Assembly: GCA_000277545.1 (NCBI GenBank)
Contig: AKXM01000004.1
Coordinates: 310,001-374,000 of the forward strand
Origin: Enterobacter sp. Ag1
Lineage (GTDB): Bacteria > Pseudomonadota > Gammaproteobacteria > Enterobacterales > Enterobacteriaceae
Direction of reading: 5' to 3'
DNA length: 64,000 bases
Shown here: piece by piece, positions 20,307 to 30,383 of the stretch
How positions within the stretch are numbered: position 1 is the stretch's first letter
Layout: every line of letters begins with the position of its first letter
Notes under the pieces: generated by a model
Database searches by the model: none
Told to the model about the DNA's origin: nothing
What the model saw: the letters and a program-made list of their open reading frames with translations, nothing else
Program-made: the position numbers and the translations under genes

Positions 20307-20878
20307 TCAACTTCTCCATCTCTGCAGGCGATAACCTGTTTTGATCATTATAGTCAGGTTTTTGAAGTCATATAAACTAGCAAAAAACCGTTACTTTTAG
20401 TTAAAAATTTACTTATTTTTACGGCATTTATTTGAATTTAAGTCTGGCGCACCAAAACGGCGTATATTCTTTATTTAATTTAAATAAAACATATTGATAT
20501 GAATTGCATTCAGTAAAATAACCGCTGTTTTTGACGGTGTTAGTCCCGGGTATTGGCATGAAAATCACAACCTGGGCGCGAAATCAGTATGTTAGAGGTA
20601 GAGTAACGGGCGAGTGCATTGTTTACAAAAAGAAGTGTTATGAAAATTAACCCTCCATTATGTGTGACTAATTTATTGGCGACAGGGTAACACACATCAG
20701 TCTGGCAAGAAAAAATGACAATTTATCTGTTTTGTGATCGCTATCATGCTTGCCAGCGCGCGGTGAATTGCTTATGGTCTTGATATATTGCTCTATTAGT
20801 AGGCAAAAGTTGTCAATAAATGCCGGGAAGGCGCAGCGTGTGCAGTCGCACGGAAGCAAGCAGTGGCGGAGGTATATC
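20307..20878. other. AT-rich divergent region between chaA and chaC; no chaB
   Basis: 572 bases with no credible gene. It must hold the chaA and chaC promoters. I see a perfect AT palindrome TTATTTAATTTAAATAA (20471-20487). A CRP-like site (TGTGA-N6-TCATG, 20733-20748) lies ahead of a TATATT box at 20784-20789. A 16-codon ATG frame at 20640 has a weak AAGAAG site. The position of E. coli chaB is empty. Confidence 0.55.
20731..20750 (+). promoter_or_regulatory. CRP-like site upstream of chaC
   Basis: TTTGTGATCGCTATCATGCT keeps TGTGA and TCA at the right N6 spacing. It lies about 50 bases upstream of a TATATT box at 20784. Confidence 0.4.
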
Positions 20879-21574
20879 GTGTTAACGCGTGATTTCTTAA
20901 TGAAAGCGGATTGTAAGACGGCTTTTGGTGCCATTGAGGAATCGTTACTGTGGTCCCCTGAGCAGCGTTCGGCGTCTCTTGCCGCCACGCTCGCTTGTCG
21001 CCCAGACCAAAGTCCGGTATGGCTCTTTGGTTACGGTTCACTGATGTGGAACCCGGCTTTTGAATTTGAAGAGTCAGCCCCCGGCATGCTGGTGGGCTGG
21101 CATCGTGCATTTTGCCTGCGGTTGACGGCGGGGCGTGGAACCGCCTGCCGTCCTGGACGTATGCTCGCGCTTAAAGAGGGCGGCAGAACGACCGGGCTGG
21201 CTTACCGGTTGCCAGAGGCTGGCCTGGAAGACGAGCTGACGCTGGTCTGGAAGCGGGAGATGATTACCGGCTGCTATTTGCCAACCTGGTGCAAACTCGA
21301 GCTGGACGATGGGCGGACGGTCAACGCGCTGGTGTTCATTATGGACCCACGTCACCCGCTTTATGAGGCGGATACCCGGGCAGAAACCATCGCGCCGCTG
21401 ATCGCTTCTGCCAGCGGGCCGCTGGGCACCAATGCTCAGTATCTTTTTTCGCTCGAGCAGGAAATGAAAAAGCACGGGATGAAGGACGATTGTATGTCCG
21501 AACTGGCAAACCAGGTGCGGGCCTGGCTGAGCGGGCATGAGGATAACAGCGGGCTGCAGCCTGGTTTTGCATAG
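20879..21574 (+). CDS. chaC: glutathione-specific gamma-glutamylcyclotransferase ChaC
   Basis: Degrades glutathione to 5-oxoproline and Cys-Gly in the cytoplasm. The GTG at 20879 is chosen because GGAGG lies 7 bases upstream and it gives the family start VLTRDFLMKADCKTAFGAIEE (231 residues, E. coli 231); the frame is open for 43 more codons upstream without conservation. The substrate loop YGSLMWNP is near residue 50, then GWHRAFCLRL. The catalytic Glu is expected in the central LVWKREMITGCYLPTW region. Followed by a terminator. Confidence 0.95.
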   Translation: MLTRDFLMKADCKTAFGAIEESLLWSPEQRSASLAATLACRPDQSPVWLFGYGSLMWNPAFEFEESAPGMLVGWHRAFCLRLTAGRGTACRPGRMLALKEGGRTTGLAYRLPEAGLEDELTLVWKREMITGCYLPTWCKLELDDGRTVNALVFIMDPRHPLYEADTRAETIAPLIASASGPLGTNAQYLFSLEQEMKKHGMKDDCMSELANQVRAWLSGHEDNSGLQPGFA

Positions 21575-21580
21575 TAAGAA

Positions 21581-21612
21581 AAAGGCCACCGAAAGGTGGC
21601 CTCAGTGTTTTA
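21581..21612. terminator. terminator between chaC and the DUF1883-like gene
   Basis: GGCCACC / GGTGGCC stem with a GAAA loop, A-rich before and T-containing after. It serves chaC and probably also the convergent small gene, whose stop lies just at its edge. Confidence 0.7.
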
Positions 21613-21855
21613 TGCCGGAACAAAACTGATGGAGTGCTCCAGCGACTGGGTATGACTGTCGATCAGCACCTTCCAGGTCCCGCTGTAGGGCACGGCGATA
21701 TAGGCCGACTGGCGATTTTGCACGCTTAGCACGTCGGCCTCCGCGCTACCGCGCCTGTCTGAGTCGCACATCAAATGGATATGACAGTTATTCGAACAGC
21801 GAACCACCACGGTATCGCCACCAAAAAGTTTTAAACTGGCTTTTACTACTGGCAT
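21610..21855 (-). CDS. DUF1883-like small protein
   Basis: Protein of 81 residues. GDTVVVRCSNNCHIHLMCDSD near the start and VPYSGTWKVLIDSH near the end match the DUF1883 pattern (a small all-beta protein: GDxVVVxx...aNVxLMDD...PxSGxWxVVID). No signal peptide. A GGAGTG sequence precedes the ATG. Function unknown. DUF1883 domains are sometimes fused to TIR or defence-like proteins, but nothing of that kind is adjacent here. Confidence 0.7.
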   Translation of the reverse strand: MPVVKASLKLFGGDTVVVRCSNNCHIHLMCDSDRRGSAEADVLSVQNRQSAYIAVPYSGTWKVLIDSHTQSLEHSISFVPA

Positions 21856-22077
21856 TTTTCACTCCACTTCCGCATCAAACATGGCCTGCTGGCCCCCAAA
21901 GGTGCTGTCCTGGTTCGTGATGTTGTTCACAAATCACTCATGGCATCACACCAGAGCCGAGAGGGGTAAATGCTGATGTTGATCAAAAAATGCCGTAACG
22001 ATTAAACAATAATCATATTGTGCCTGAAACCTTTCAGCCGGCGGGCGTTTCGTTGGCAAACGTCCGGCAGCGCATCA

Positions 22078-23865
22078 TTAAATACGGAAATGCCCCGCGG
22101 TTTCCGCTAACTCTCCAGCCTGACTTTGCAATGCACCCGCCGCCGCCGCGGATTCCACTACCAGTTCAGCATTCTGCTGTACCATATTGTCCAGATGGGT
22201 CACCGCGTGATTAATCTCCTGAATCCCTTTCATCTGTTCGTCGGTTGAGAGGGTTATCTCGCGCATGATGACCAAAACGCTGCCGACGCTTTGTTCTATT
22301 TTGTCCATCGCCTCACCGGCCTGGCGCACGTAAAGCGAGCCATCGGCAACGCTTGCGGTGGTGGAGTCGATCAGGCTTTTGATCTCCTTCGCCGCCTGTG
22401 CGCTGCGGCTGGCGAGGTTGCGCACTTCGCCAGCGACCACGGCAAATCCCCGGCCTTGTTCACCGGCGCGGGCAGCCTCAACGGCGGCATTTAGCGCCAG
22501 GATGTTGGTCTGGAAAGCGATGCTGTCAATGACGCCGGTAATATCGCCAATCTTGCCGGAGGCCAGCTCAATAGCCTGCATGGTGGTAATAACCTTCGAG
22601 ACCACTTCACCCCCGCGTTCAGCGGCTTCACCGGCGCTGTGGGCCTGAGCGTTGGCCTGAGCGGCAGAAGCGGTAGAATTTGCGACAGAGGCGGTGATCT
22701 GCTCTACGGCGCTGGCTGTTTCTCGCAGGCTGGAGGCGGCCCGCTCGGTGCGGGCAGAAAGCTCCTGGTTGCCTGCAGCAATTTCGTTGGCGGCGACTTT
22801 CACCGAGGCGCTTGAATCCCTTAGCTGGGTCATGACTACGCCCAACTTGTCGCTGAAGGCGTTAAAGGCGTGGGCGATTTCCGTCACTTCATCGTGACCC
22901 GTTTCCGGCAACCGCTGAGATAGATCATTTGTGCCGTTGCTGATGGCGCGCATCCCGTCGCGAATCGTCCCGAGGCGGCTCATCACCTTGCTAATCAGCA
23001 GATGCACAATTGCACCAGAAATCAGCACCAACACCAGCAGGGCGATGGCGGAAGCCTTCAGTAAAGCGCGCATCCCGGAGGTGGCATCATGTTCGTCGAG
23101 GGCAACGACCAGATACCAATGCGTGCCGCTAATCGGCGTAGCCATCAGCTGTTTGCTTTGCCCGCTGATTATGCCGACGGCGCGATGTGTATCGCCGAGT
23201 AGCTGAGGTAAATCAGCCTGTTGAACGGCATCAGAAAAGGCTTTCAGCGTCAGGGTCGGATCCTGAGCGGCAATCAATGTCCCATCGCTGTTGATTAGCA
23301 GCCCGCTGCTGGCGGGCGTTGGGTGAATGCTGCGCACGTTCGCCACCACGCTGTCCATCGCCACATCCCCCGCGACGACGGCTTTAAGGCTGCCATTTTG
23401 CTTAATGGGCACGGCAAAAGTCACGACCAGCTTACCGGTACCGGCATCCACGTAAGGAGCGGTGACGACGGGAGCGTCGTCTTTCACCACCTGCTGATAC
23501 CACGGTCGCCCGGTGGGGTCGAAGTCGGCCGGTACCCCCGTTGGATCAGAAAATTTTGCGGTTTTATTCGCATAACCGACGTAGATATTGGTGAAGCCGC
23601 CGGCTTTGGCCAGTTGAGTGAAGACCGGGATGGGATCTTCGCTCAGCGCGGTGTTTTCCAGGGAGCTAACGATCGCCATTTTACCGCTGACCCAGTCGCC
23701 GATAGCGACGGAATGGCTCAGGCTGGTGCTGGTTAGTGTGTCGGTGATGGCACGTTGGTTATCGCGGCTGGTGACGGCGTAATTAATGAAGGTGTTGAGA
23801 CATAGAGCTGAGACCAGACAAATTGCTGTGACTAAAAGAAGACGTGTACGAAGAGATTTAACCAT
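22078..23865 (-). CDS. methyl-accepting chemotaxis protein
   Basis: Inner-membrane chemoreceptor of 595 residues. The start at 23865 has AGGA upstream and puts the first membrane helix at the N-terminus ([15 protein letters not shown]); the frame is open for another 49 codons without sense. A periplasmic double-Cache domain ([22 protein letters not shown], then [22 protein letters not shown]) binds the ligand. A second helix, a HAMP domain and the methyl-accepting coiled coil with the conserved hairpin tip ([29 protein letters not shown]) follow. The C-terminus ends ...AETAGHFRI without a CheR-binding pentapeptide. Cache ligands of this kind are often amino acids; the actual ligand is unknown. 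Confidence 0.95.
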   Translation of the reverse strand: MVKSLRTRLLLVTAICLVSALCLNTFINYAVTSRDNQRAITDTLTSTSLSHSVAIGDWVSGKMAIVSSLENTALSEDPIPVFTQLAKAGGFTNIYVGYANKTAKFSDPTGVPADFDPTGRPWYQQVVKDDAPVVTAPYVDAGTGKLVVTFAVPIKQNGSLKAVVAGDVAMDSVVANVRSIHPTPASSGLLINSDGTLIAAQDPTLTLKAFSDAVQQADLPQLLGDTHRAVGIISGQSKQLMATPISGTHWYLVVALDEHDATSGMRALLKASAIALLVLVLISGAIVHLLISKVMSRLGTIRDGMRAISNGTNDLSQRLPETGHDEVTEIAHAFNAFSDKLGVVMTQLRDSSASVKVAANEIAAGNQELSARTERAASSLRETASAVEQITASVANSTASAAQANAQAHSAGEAAERGGEVVSKVITTMQAIELASGKIGDITGVIDSIAFQTNILALNAAVEAARAGEQGRGFAVVAGEVRNLASRSAQAAKEIKSLIDSTTASVADGSLYVRQAGEAMDKIEQSVGSVLVIMREITLSTDEQMKGIQEINHAVTHLDNMVQQNAELVVESAAAAGALQSQAGELAETAGHFRI

Positions 23866-23975
23866 AATTATTATCCTGCTGCTGTGTTGTCCTAAGCAAA
23901 ATATCGGCAACAAATGCAGGTAACTTGATGGCGCGGGAGAGGGTATAAGCAAATAATATTCCCGCGCTGAAATAA

Positions 23976-24329
23976 TTAGAAAGTGAGGATTTTGTCCGAC
24001 GCTAACGTCCATTCGGCAAGTTCAACGAGCGTGCCGATGGCAACGCCTTCAATGAGCGGCAGGCTGGTGATCCCGCGCCCGTCGGTACAGGTTTTACAGA
24101 GCTTCACCGGCACACCTTGCGCGGTGAGAATCTCGAGCATCTGCTGAATGTTGTATCCCTCGGCGGGCTTCTGACCGCGCAGGCCAGCGGTCACCGCATC
24201 GGACATCAGGAACAGTTTTACTTCTGGCTGCGGCTCCTGGTCGCGCAGGGCGATGGCCAGCCGCAAACTGTTAAAAAGCGATTCGCTGCCGTACGCCGCC
24301 CCGTTGGCAATAATGACTATCTTCTGCAT
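23976..24329 (-). CDS. ychN: DsrE-family protein YchN
   Basis: Protein of 117 residues, the E. coli length. It has the DsrE/F fold, with the conserved [19 protein letters not shown] (Cys that can carry sulfur) and LVELAEWTL segments. Forms a homohexamer in E. coli; a sulfur-relay role is inferred from the family. AGGAGAAAC precedes the ATG. Not overlapping the chemoreceptor gene; divergent from ychO, as in E. coli. Confidence 0.95.
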   Translation of the reverse strand: MQKIVIIANGAAYGSESLFNSLRLAIALRDQEPQPEVKLFLMSDAVTAGLRGQKPAEGYNIQQMLEILTAQGVPVKLCKTCTDGRGITSLPLIEGVAIGTLVELAEWTLASDKILTF

Positions 24330-24489
24330 GAGTTTCTCCTTGATGATAACGTTGAGAGTGAGAAGCAGTGTATCGCCCTGAGTTATCGCCGGGTATGATT
24401 TGTGCCCGAAAAGCAGGATTAATCCTGGAGTCGTACATGCATGTCTCCCCGGTGGGTTAAGAGCAAAACCAGTGTGTTATCATTAATCA

Positions 24490-25890
24490 ATGCGTAGATT
24501 TGCCGTTCCGCTTTTAACCTTGTGTTGTTTGCTCCCTCGTCCGGGAGGGGCAATGAGTACCTCAAACAACGTTGTTCCCGCGGCCCAAAACCCTTTCTCT
24601 TCTCCCGCTGATGACCTGCCGAACATGGGCCTCGCGCCTGAAACCGATGCTGCCGCGCGCAGGATTGCCGCAATGGCGAAGAAGTTTGGCGAAGACAGCA
24701 TGGTGGACAACGGGCTGGATACCGGCGAGCAGGCGCGACTGTTCGCTTTTACCAGCCTGAGAGATTTACTGGCCGACAAAGTGACCGATGAAACCCAGGC
24801 TTTGCTTTCGCCCTGGGGCAAGGCCAGCGTCAATTTGCTGGTGGATGAACACGGGAGCTGGAAGGGCAGCAATGGTTCGCTTTTCACGCCCTGGCAGGAC
24901 AACAGCCGCTATCTGACCTGGAGCCAGCTCGGCTTTAGTCAGCAAAAATACGGCACCACCGGTAACCTCGGGCTGGGGCAGCGCTGGGTCGCCGGAAGCT
25001 GGCTACTGGGCTACAACTCGTTCTACGATAATCAGCTGACTACGCAGCTACAGCGGGCGGGATTTGGCGCCGAAGCCTGGGGCGAATACCTGCGGCTTTC
25101 GGCCAATTATTACCAGCCGCTGAACGGCTGGCGCGGGCAAACCGACACGCTTGAGCAGCGCCTGGCCCGGGGCTATGACGTCACGGCACAGGCCTGGCTG
25201 CCGTTTTATCGGCATATTGCGACCAGCCTTAGCTTCGAACAATACTTTGGTGACAACGTCACGCTCTTCGACAGCGATAGCGGATACCGAAACCCAGTCG
25301 CGGTGACGATGGGCATTAACTATACGCCCGTGCCGCTGATCACGCTCACGGCCCAGCACAAACAGGGTGAAAGCGGCGTCGCGCAGGAAAATCTGGGGCT
25401 CAAGCTGAATTATCGTTTCGGGGTGCCGCTGCAGAAGCAGCTCTCGGCGGACGAAGTGGCCGCGACCAGCTCCCTGCGCGGCAGCCGCTACGATAGCGTT
25501 GAGTGCGAGTCCGCCCCGGTGATGCAGTTCCGTCAGCGTAAAACGTTGTCAGTTTTCCTGGCCACGCCGCCGTGGCAGCTGCAGCCGGGAGAAACGGTTT
25601 TGCTTAAGCTGCAGGTGAAAGCGACGCATGGCATCCGGCGGCTGGTATGGCAGGGAGATACCCAGGTGCTCAGCCTGACGCCGCCGGCACGGCCGCTCAG
25701 CACCGACGGCTGGAGCATTATTTTGCCTGCGTGGCAGGCAGGTGCGGCAAATGAATATCACCTGTCGGTCACCGTGGAAGACGAAAAGGGGCAGCGCGTC
25801 TCATCGAATGAGATTGTGCTCCAGCCTGCCGCACCGCTGCTGATTGCCCCCGAAAGTGACCCGCGTTACTCCTTGCTGCCGGAGGAGTAA
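24490..25890 (+). CDS. ychO: inverse-autotransporter (intimin/invasin-like) protein YchO
   Basis: Outer-membrane protein of 466 residues. A signal peptide (MRRFAVPLLTLCCLLPRPGGAMS) is followed by the intimin-type beta-barrel (ASVNLLVDEHGSWKGSNGSLFTPW, YLTWSQLGFSQ, WLLGYNSFYDNQL, YEAWGEYLRLSANYYQPL-like repeats). After the barrel comes one Ig-like domain of about 120 residues (PPWQLQPGETVLLKLQVKATHGI) in place of the long passenger of intimins. It converges on narL with only 6 bases between the stop codons. The E. coli homologue influences invasion and biofilm formation. Confidence 0.93.
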   Translation: MRRFAVPLLTLCCLLPRPGGAMSTSNNVVPAAQNPFSSPADDLPNMGLAPETDAAARRIAAMAKKFGEDSMVDNGLDTGEQARLFAFTSLRDLLADKVTDETQALLSPWGKASVNLLVDEHGSWKGSNGSLFTPWQDNSRYLTWSQLGFSQQKYGTTGNLGLGQRWVAGSWLLGYNSFYDNQLTTQLQRAGFGAEAWGEYLRLSANYYQPLNGWRGQTDTLEQRLARGYDVTAQAWLPFYRHIATSLSFEQYFGDNVTLFDSDSGYRNPVAVTMGINYTPVPLITLTAQHKQGESGVAQENLGLKLNYRFGVPLQKQLSADEVAATSSLRGSRYDSVECESAPVMQFRQRKTLSVFLATPPWQLQPGETVLLKLQVKATHGIRRLVWQGDTQVLSLTPPARPLSTDGWSIILPAWQAGAANEYHLSVTVEDEKGQRVSSNEIVLQPAAPLLIAPESDPRYSLLPEE

Positions 25891-25896
25891 CCGGCG

Positions 25897-26547
25897 CTAA
25901 AAAATACGATCCTGGTGAACCCAAACGGCCGCTTCCACTCGGGACTTGAGCTTCATTTTCTTCAGCAGATGTTTGACGTGCACTTTCACCGTACTTTCGG
26001 TGATGTCCAGGCGACGGGCGATCATCTTGTTCGGCAGCCCCTGGGCTATCAGCTTCAGGATATCGCGTTCCCGCGGAGTAAGCTGATTGACGTCACGGTC
26101 TGAGGTTGCACGGTTGGCCCGCAGACTGGCCGCCAGCACCGGGGTCAGCGCTTCGCTGAGTACCATTTCCCCCGCTGCGGCCTGCTGCAGGGCTTTGAGC
26201 AAATCTTCCGGCTCCATGTCTTTCAGCAAATAGCCATCCGCACCGCGCTTAAGGGCGGTGACCACATCTTCTTCATGGTTCGAAACGGTAAACACCACAA
26301 TGCGTCCTGACAGCGCTTTTTCGCGCAGGCAGTCGAGCGTTTCCAGCCCGTTCATGCCCGGCATGTTCAGGTCGAGCAGGATCAGGTCTGGATCGAGCGC
26401 TTCGGCAAGCTGCACGCCCTGTTCGCCGCTGCCGGCCTCTCCGACGACGGCCAGCTCTGGCGCCATGCTGATCAGCTGCTTAACGCCGGTACGCATCATG
26501 GGATGATCGTCTATCAGCAAAATGGTTGCTGCTTCCTGATGACTCAT
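25897..26547 (-). CDS. narL: nitrate/nitrite response regulator NarL
   Basis: Response regulator of 216 residues (E. coli 216). The receiver domain has the acidic pair DDHP near residue 12-15 and the phospho-acceptor Asp in [13 protein letters not shown] (near 59). The C-terminal LuxR-type helix-turn-helix ([42 protein letters not shown]) binds TACYYMT heptamers, of which several are seen ahead of narK and narG. Its ATG overlaps the narX stop by four bases (ATGA). Confidence 0.98.
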   Translation of the reverse strand: MSHQEAATILLIDDHPMMRTGVKQLISMAPELAVVGEAGSGEQGVQLAEALDPDLILLDLNMPGMNGLETLDCLREKALSGRIVVFTVSNHEEDVVTALKRGADGYLLKDMEPEDLLKALQQAAAGEMVLSEALTPVLAASLRANRATSDRDVNQLTPRERDILKLIAQGLPNKMIARRLDITESTVKVHVKHLLKKMKLKSRVEAAVWVHQDRIF

Positions 26548-28337
26548 TCTTCGCTCCTTATTACGGAAGAAAGCGGTGCTTCGGGGATAAAATTGACGAC
26601 CACTTCGGTGCCGCCGCAGGGACGGGGGCGAACCTGGCAGTCACCCTGCAAGGTTTGAGCGCGGTCGCGCATGATAATAAGGCCGTAATGGTTGCTGCGC
26701 TCGCCGCTGCCGGAAATACCGCGCCCGTTGTCCCACACCGCAAGGCGTACCTGATTTCCGTGGCGGGTAACGCTGATACCGCAGGCACTGGCTTCCGCGT
26801 GTTTCAGGCTGTTGTTCAGCGCTTCACGCGCAATCTGCACCAAATGAATGGCCTGATGAGAAGGCACTAAGCGCGGCGGGAGCTGGTAGTCCAGCACCAC
26901 CGGGAAGCCAAGTTTGTCGCTGAACTCCTGGCAACTGGCCTCAAGCGCCGGGCGCAAACCAGGCTCGGTGAGCTTAAGGCGGAAGGTGGTCAGCAATTCT
27001 CTCAGCTGCCGCCAGGAGGTGTTCAGCTCGCCGCGTATTTGCTCCAGCAGCGTCCGACTCTCCTCCGGCAGCGTTTTGCCCTGCATTTGCAGGCAGCTGA
27101 CCTGCATCTTCATACAGGAAAGTGACTGGGCGATGGAGTCATGCAATTCCCTGGCAATGGCAGATCGCTCCTCCATCACCACTAACTGCTGCTGGTGTTC
27201 ATACTGACGCTCCATGGCGAGCGTGGCGGTGAGCTGCTCCATTAGCGTGGCAATAAGCTGCAGCTGGTCTTCGGTCAGCGTTTTGCCCAACGGAAGCTGG
27301 GCCAGCACCAGACCGTAATGAAGATGGTTATCGGTGAGGCGCCATTTCAGCGTGGTGGTGTCCTGCGGCAGCGCTGCCCCGGCATCCGGGCACAGCTGGC
27401 AGCCCCGGGCATCGCAGTGCGCGTCCGGCTGGAACGTGTATTCCTGATAATTCTCTTCATCTTCGTACTCGTACACCCGGAGCACAATGCCCAGCAGCGG
27501 GGTTAAAACCTGGAGTTCGCTCAGTACAGGGGAAATACGCTGGCACAGCGGAGCCTGCGCGTGCAGGCGGCGGTTAGCCTCGTAGAGGAAGGTGAGCATC
27601 TGGTTTTTTTGCTCAAGCCCGGCGGTTTTCTCCCGGACCCGCCGCTCGAGCACGGCGTAGCTTTGCGCCAGCTCGCTGGACATGCTGTTAAGCGCGCTCC
27701 CAAGCGTGGCCATTTCGTCGCGGCCGCGAAAATTCACCCGTTGGGTGAAGTCTCGCTGACCAATGGCGGTGGCCATCGCCAGTAGCTGACGCCACGGGCG
27801 GAGTAATCTTTTGCGTAACCAAATCAGGGTAAAGACGATCAACAGCCCGAGTAACACCGCCATACCCTGCTGCAGCAAAATCACGTGATGCAGACGCATC
27901 TCGGTGGTGCGGTCGAAGGAGCTGACCAGTTCATCAATGCTGGCGACAAAATGGGCGACGGCGGGTTTTACCTGCTGCGGCGTTTGGGCGGCAATCAGCG
28001 CGGGTTCAAGCGTGCTGCGCCAGTAATCTTGTAGCTGTTGAAGCCTGGCCTGCTGCCCGTCGCGCTCGGCGGCAAGGCCGAGATCGTCGCTCCATGTGGT
28101 TTGCTCCATTTCTCGCAGCAGCATCTTGTCCTGCTCCGTCAGCGGAATGGCTGCCAGCAGGCGGTAGCTCTGCATGCGCATGGAGCCCGTTTTGTTGATC
28201 GCGTGGGCATTGCCCGAAATCCCCTGGGCCAGCCAGCCGGCCATCGCCATTCCCACCACGCTTAACATCGCCAGCAGCATGACAACCAGCGCGAGCTGAT
28301 TGACCAGCGAAAGGGGAGAAAACAGGCGTTTTAGCAT
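26544..28337 (-). CDS. narX: nitrate/nitrite sensor kinase NarX
   Basis: Inner-membrane HPK7-type kinase of 597 residues. The start at 28337 gives the family N-terminus [15 protein letters not shown]; an open extension upstream is not conserved. Order: first helix, the periplasmic sensor with the conserved P-box ([20 protein letters not shown]) that binds nitrate and nitrite, second helix, HAMP, a central Cys-rich module (CDARGCQLC), then DHp with the phospho-His in [14 protein letters not shown] (about 399), and the ATPase domain (NGRGISGSG). Divergent from narK. Confidence 0.97.
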   Translation of the reverse strand: MLKRLFSPLSLVNQLALVVMLLAMLSVVGMAMAGWLAQGISGNAHAINKTGSMRMQSYRLLAAIPLTEQDKMLLREMEQTTWSDDLGLAAERDGQQARLQQLQDYWRSTLEPALIAAQTPQQVKPAVAHFVASIDELVSSFDRTTEMRLHHVILLQQGMAVLLGLLIVFTLIWLRKRLLRPWRQLLAMATAIGQRDFTQRVNFRGRDEMATLGSALNSMSSELAQSYAVLERRVREKTAGLEQKNQMLTFLYEANRRLHAQAPLCQRISPVLSELQVLTPLLGIVLRVYEYEDEENYQEYTFQPDAHCDARGCQLCPDAGAALPQDTTTLKWRLTDNHLHYGLVLAQLPLGKTLTEDQLQLIATLMEQLTATLAMERQYEHQQQLVVMEERSAIARELHDSIAQSLSCMKMQVSCLQMQGKTLPEESRTLLEQIRGELNTSWRQLRELLTTFRLKLTEPGLRPALEASCQEFSDKLGFPVVLDYQLPPRLVPSHQAIHLVQIAREALNNSLKHAEASACGISVTRHGNQVRLAVWDNGRGISGSGERSNHYGLIIMRDRAQTLQGDCQVRPRPCGGTEVVVNFIPEAPLSSVIRSEE

Positions 28338-28644
28338 TGGCAAACGGGCTCCTGAGTGGGAAAGGTGACGAGTGGCGCTATTTTCAGTCAACAGCTGGAG
28401 TATACCCATACCTCCAAAGGATTACCCACAAATTGCCAGAGGTGGCAGGGCAATGGGAGCGGTCAGCAGCAAGTCCCGCAGGGGTGTGATAAATCACGTT
28501 ATTTTTTTGCCAGAAGATTACTCACAAAGAATGAGGGGGCTTTTTTGCCCGCCGGAGAGATAGATTATCCCTTGATTTACATCAACTAATCTCGACACAG
28601 GAACCCTAAGGTTGCGGCATTTACTCACACGAAATGAGGTGTTT
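28338..28644. promoter_or_regulatory. narX-narK divergent control region
   Basis: 307 bases. Consensus NarL heptamer TACCCAT at 28403-28409, near-matches TACCTCC (28409-28415) and TACCCAC (28423-28429), and TTACTCAC repeats near 28520 and 28620. The FNR box is listed separately. The layout agrees with anaerobic, nitrate-induced narK. Confidence 0.75.
28572..28585 (+). promoter_or_regulatory. perfect FNR box of narK
   Basis: TTGATTTACATCAA matches TTGAT-N4-ATCAA exactly. It is centred about 66 bases before the narK ATG, and would be at -41.5 for a start point near 28620. Confidence 0.9.
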
Positions 28645-30036
28645 ATGTCACAGTCTCCCGTTCCCGAGAAGCCGTCGGGCGCACTGATTACCGACTGGCG
28701 GCCGGAAGATCCGCAGTTCTGGCAGCAACAAGGTCATCGGATCGCCAGCCGCAACCTGTGGATTTCCGTCCCAAGCCTGCTGCTGGCCTTCTGCGTCTGG
28801 ATGCTGTTCAGCGCGGTGGCGGTGAATTTGAATAAGGTCGGCTTTACCTTCACCACCGATCAGCTGTTTATGCTCACGGCGTTACCTTCCGTTTCCGGCG
28901 CGCTGCTGCGCGTCCCGTATTCGTTCATGGTGCCGGTCTTTGGCGGCCGCCGCTGGACGGCGTTCAGCACGGGGATCTTGATTATTCCATGCGTCTGGCT
29001 GGGCTTTGCCGTGCAGGATACCAGCACCTCGTTTAATACCTTCATCTGTATCTCTCTGCTGTGCGGCTTTGCCGGGGCGAACTTTGCCTCCAGCATGGCA
29101 AACATCAGCTTCTTCTTCCCGAAGGCAAAGCAGGGCGGTGCGCTGGGGATTAACGGCGGGCTGGGGAATATGGGTGTGAGCGTGATGCAGCTGGTGGCCC
29201 CGCTGGCTATCTCCCTGTCGATGTTTGCCATTTTTGGCGGCAAAGGCGTGGCACAGGGCGACGGCACGATGCTGTTCCTGGAAAATGCCGCGTGGATCTG
29301 GGTGCCGTTTCTGGCGGTATTCACCTTAGCGGCCTGGTTCGGAATGAACGATCTCTCGGCGTCGAAAGCCTCCCTGCGTGAGCAGCTGCCGGTGCTTAAG
29401 CGCGGCCATCTCTGGATTCTGGGGCTGCTCTACCTGGCGACATTTGGCTCGTTCATCGGCTTTTCTGCCGGGTTTGCGATGCTGTCTAAAACCCAGTTCC
29501 CGGACGTCAACATTCTGCATTTTGCCTTCTTTGGCCCGCTGTTTGGCGCCCTGGCACGTTCTGCAGGTGGGGCGATTTCCGACCGCTGGGGCGGCACCCG
29601 AGTTTCGCTGTATAACTTCATGCTGATGGCCATTTTCAGCGCGCTGCTGTTCACCACGCTGCCAACGAACGGACAGGGCGGGAACTTCATCGCCTTCTTT
29701 GGGGTGTTCCTGATGCTGTTCCTGACGGCGGGGCTGGGCAGTGGCTCGACCTTCCAGATGATTTCCGTGATTTTCCGTAAGCTGACAATGGACAGAGTAA
29801 AAGCCGCCGGTGGCAGCGATGAAGTCGCCCTGCGCGAGGCCGCCACGGATACCGCCGCAGCGCTGGGCTTTATTTCGGCCATTGGCGCCATCGGGGGGTT
29901 CTTTATCCCTAAAGCCTTCGGCACTTCCCTGGCGTTGACCGGCTCGCCTGCCGGGGCGATGAAGCTGTTCCTCGTCTTTTACATTGTGTGTGTGGTTATT
30001 ACCTGGGCCGTTTATGGCCGGAAATCCTCTCGCTAA
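28645..30036 (+). CDS. narK: nitrate/nitrite antiporter NarK
   Basis: MFS transporter of 463 residues, the E. coli length, with twelve membrane helices. The nitrate-transporter signatures are the Gly-rich ...FAGANFASSMANISFFFPKAKQGGALGINGGLGNMGVS in helix 5 and the related GSGSTFQMISVIF in helix 11; the substrate Arg in LLRVPYSFMVPVFGGRR is present. Imports nitrate and exports nitrite during nitrate respiration. The start at 28645 has GAGGTG upstream. Followed by a strong terminator and then the narG control region. Confidence 0.97.
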   Translation: MSQSPVPEKPSGALITDWRPEDPQFWQQQGHRIASRNLWISVPSLLLAFCVWMLFSAVAVNLNKVGFTFTTDQLFMLTALPSVSGALLRVPYSFMVPVFGGRRWTAFSTGILIIPCVWLGFAVQDTSTSFNTFICISLLCGFAGANFASSMANISFFFPKAKQGGALGINGGLGNMGVSVMQLVAPLAISLSMFAIFGGKGVAQGDGTMLFLENAAWIWVPFLAVFTLAAWFGMNDLSASKASLREQLPVLKRGHLWILGLLYLATFGSFIGFSAGFAMLSKTQFPDVNILHFAFFGPLFGALARSAGGAISDRWGGTRVSLYNFMLMAIFSALLFTTLPTNGQGGNFIAFFGVFLMLFLTAGLGSGSTFQMISVIFRKLTMDRVKAAGGSDEVALREAATDTAAALGFISAIGAIGGFFIPKAFGTSLALTGSPAGAMKLFLVFYIVCVVITWAVYGRKSSR

Positions 30037-30063
30037 TGCATTGACCTTTTTGGTTATCCCTTT

Positions 30064-30089
30064 GCGCGGCTTCGTCCGCGCTTTTTTTT
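30064..30089 (+). terminator. Rho-independent terminator of narK
   Basis: GCGCGG / CCGCGC stem with a CTTCGT loop and eight T residues. Confidence 0.92.
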
Positions 30090-30383
30090 GCCCATTACGT
30101 TTTCAGCGCTGGTTAATTCGCCGCCTACCCCTTAATACCCAAACCCGGCTTGTCGCTACCCCTTCCCCGATAGGTTTTGATTTTTTTGTATTTATATTCA
30201 GTTAGTTAGTAATTTTTAAGACCTTACACTTTGGTGGTAGTGGCCGCCGGGTGCCCAAAAACCACACCAGAAGCAGTTGATCGTTATCAAAAATCCCCAG
30301 CTTTCGAGGCGTTACCGTCTCGGGCATCAAGCAATGTCGATTTCACCAGAAGAGCCACCAGGCTCCACATCAGGAGTATCCCG
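30090..30383 (+). promoter_or_regulatory. narG control region
   Basis: About 290 bases. Consensus NarL heptamers TACCCCT are at 30126-30132 and 30157-30163. A T/A-rich stretch at 30175-30225 suits an IHF bend, with the FNR box at 30277-30290 and a plausible start point near 30325. This reproduces the E. coli narG arrangement in which IHF loops distant NarL sites to the promoter. Confidence 0.75.
30277..30290 (+). promoter_or_regulatory. perfect FNR box of narG
   Basis: TTGATCGTTATCAA fits the FNR consensus exactly. Confidence 0.92.

Noticed and set aside
20640-20690. 16-codon frame MKINPPLCVTNLLATG upstream of chaC
   Set aside because: Only a weak AAGAAG site precedes it, there is no attenuator-like structure after it, and such short frames are expected by chance.
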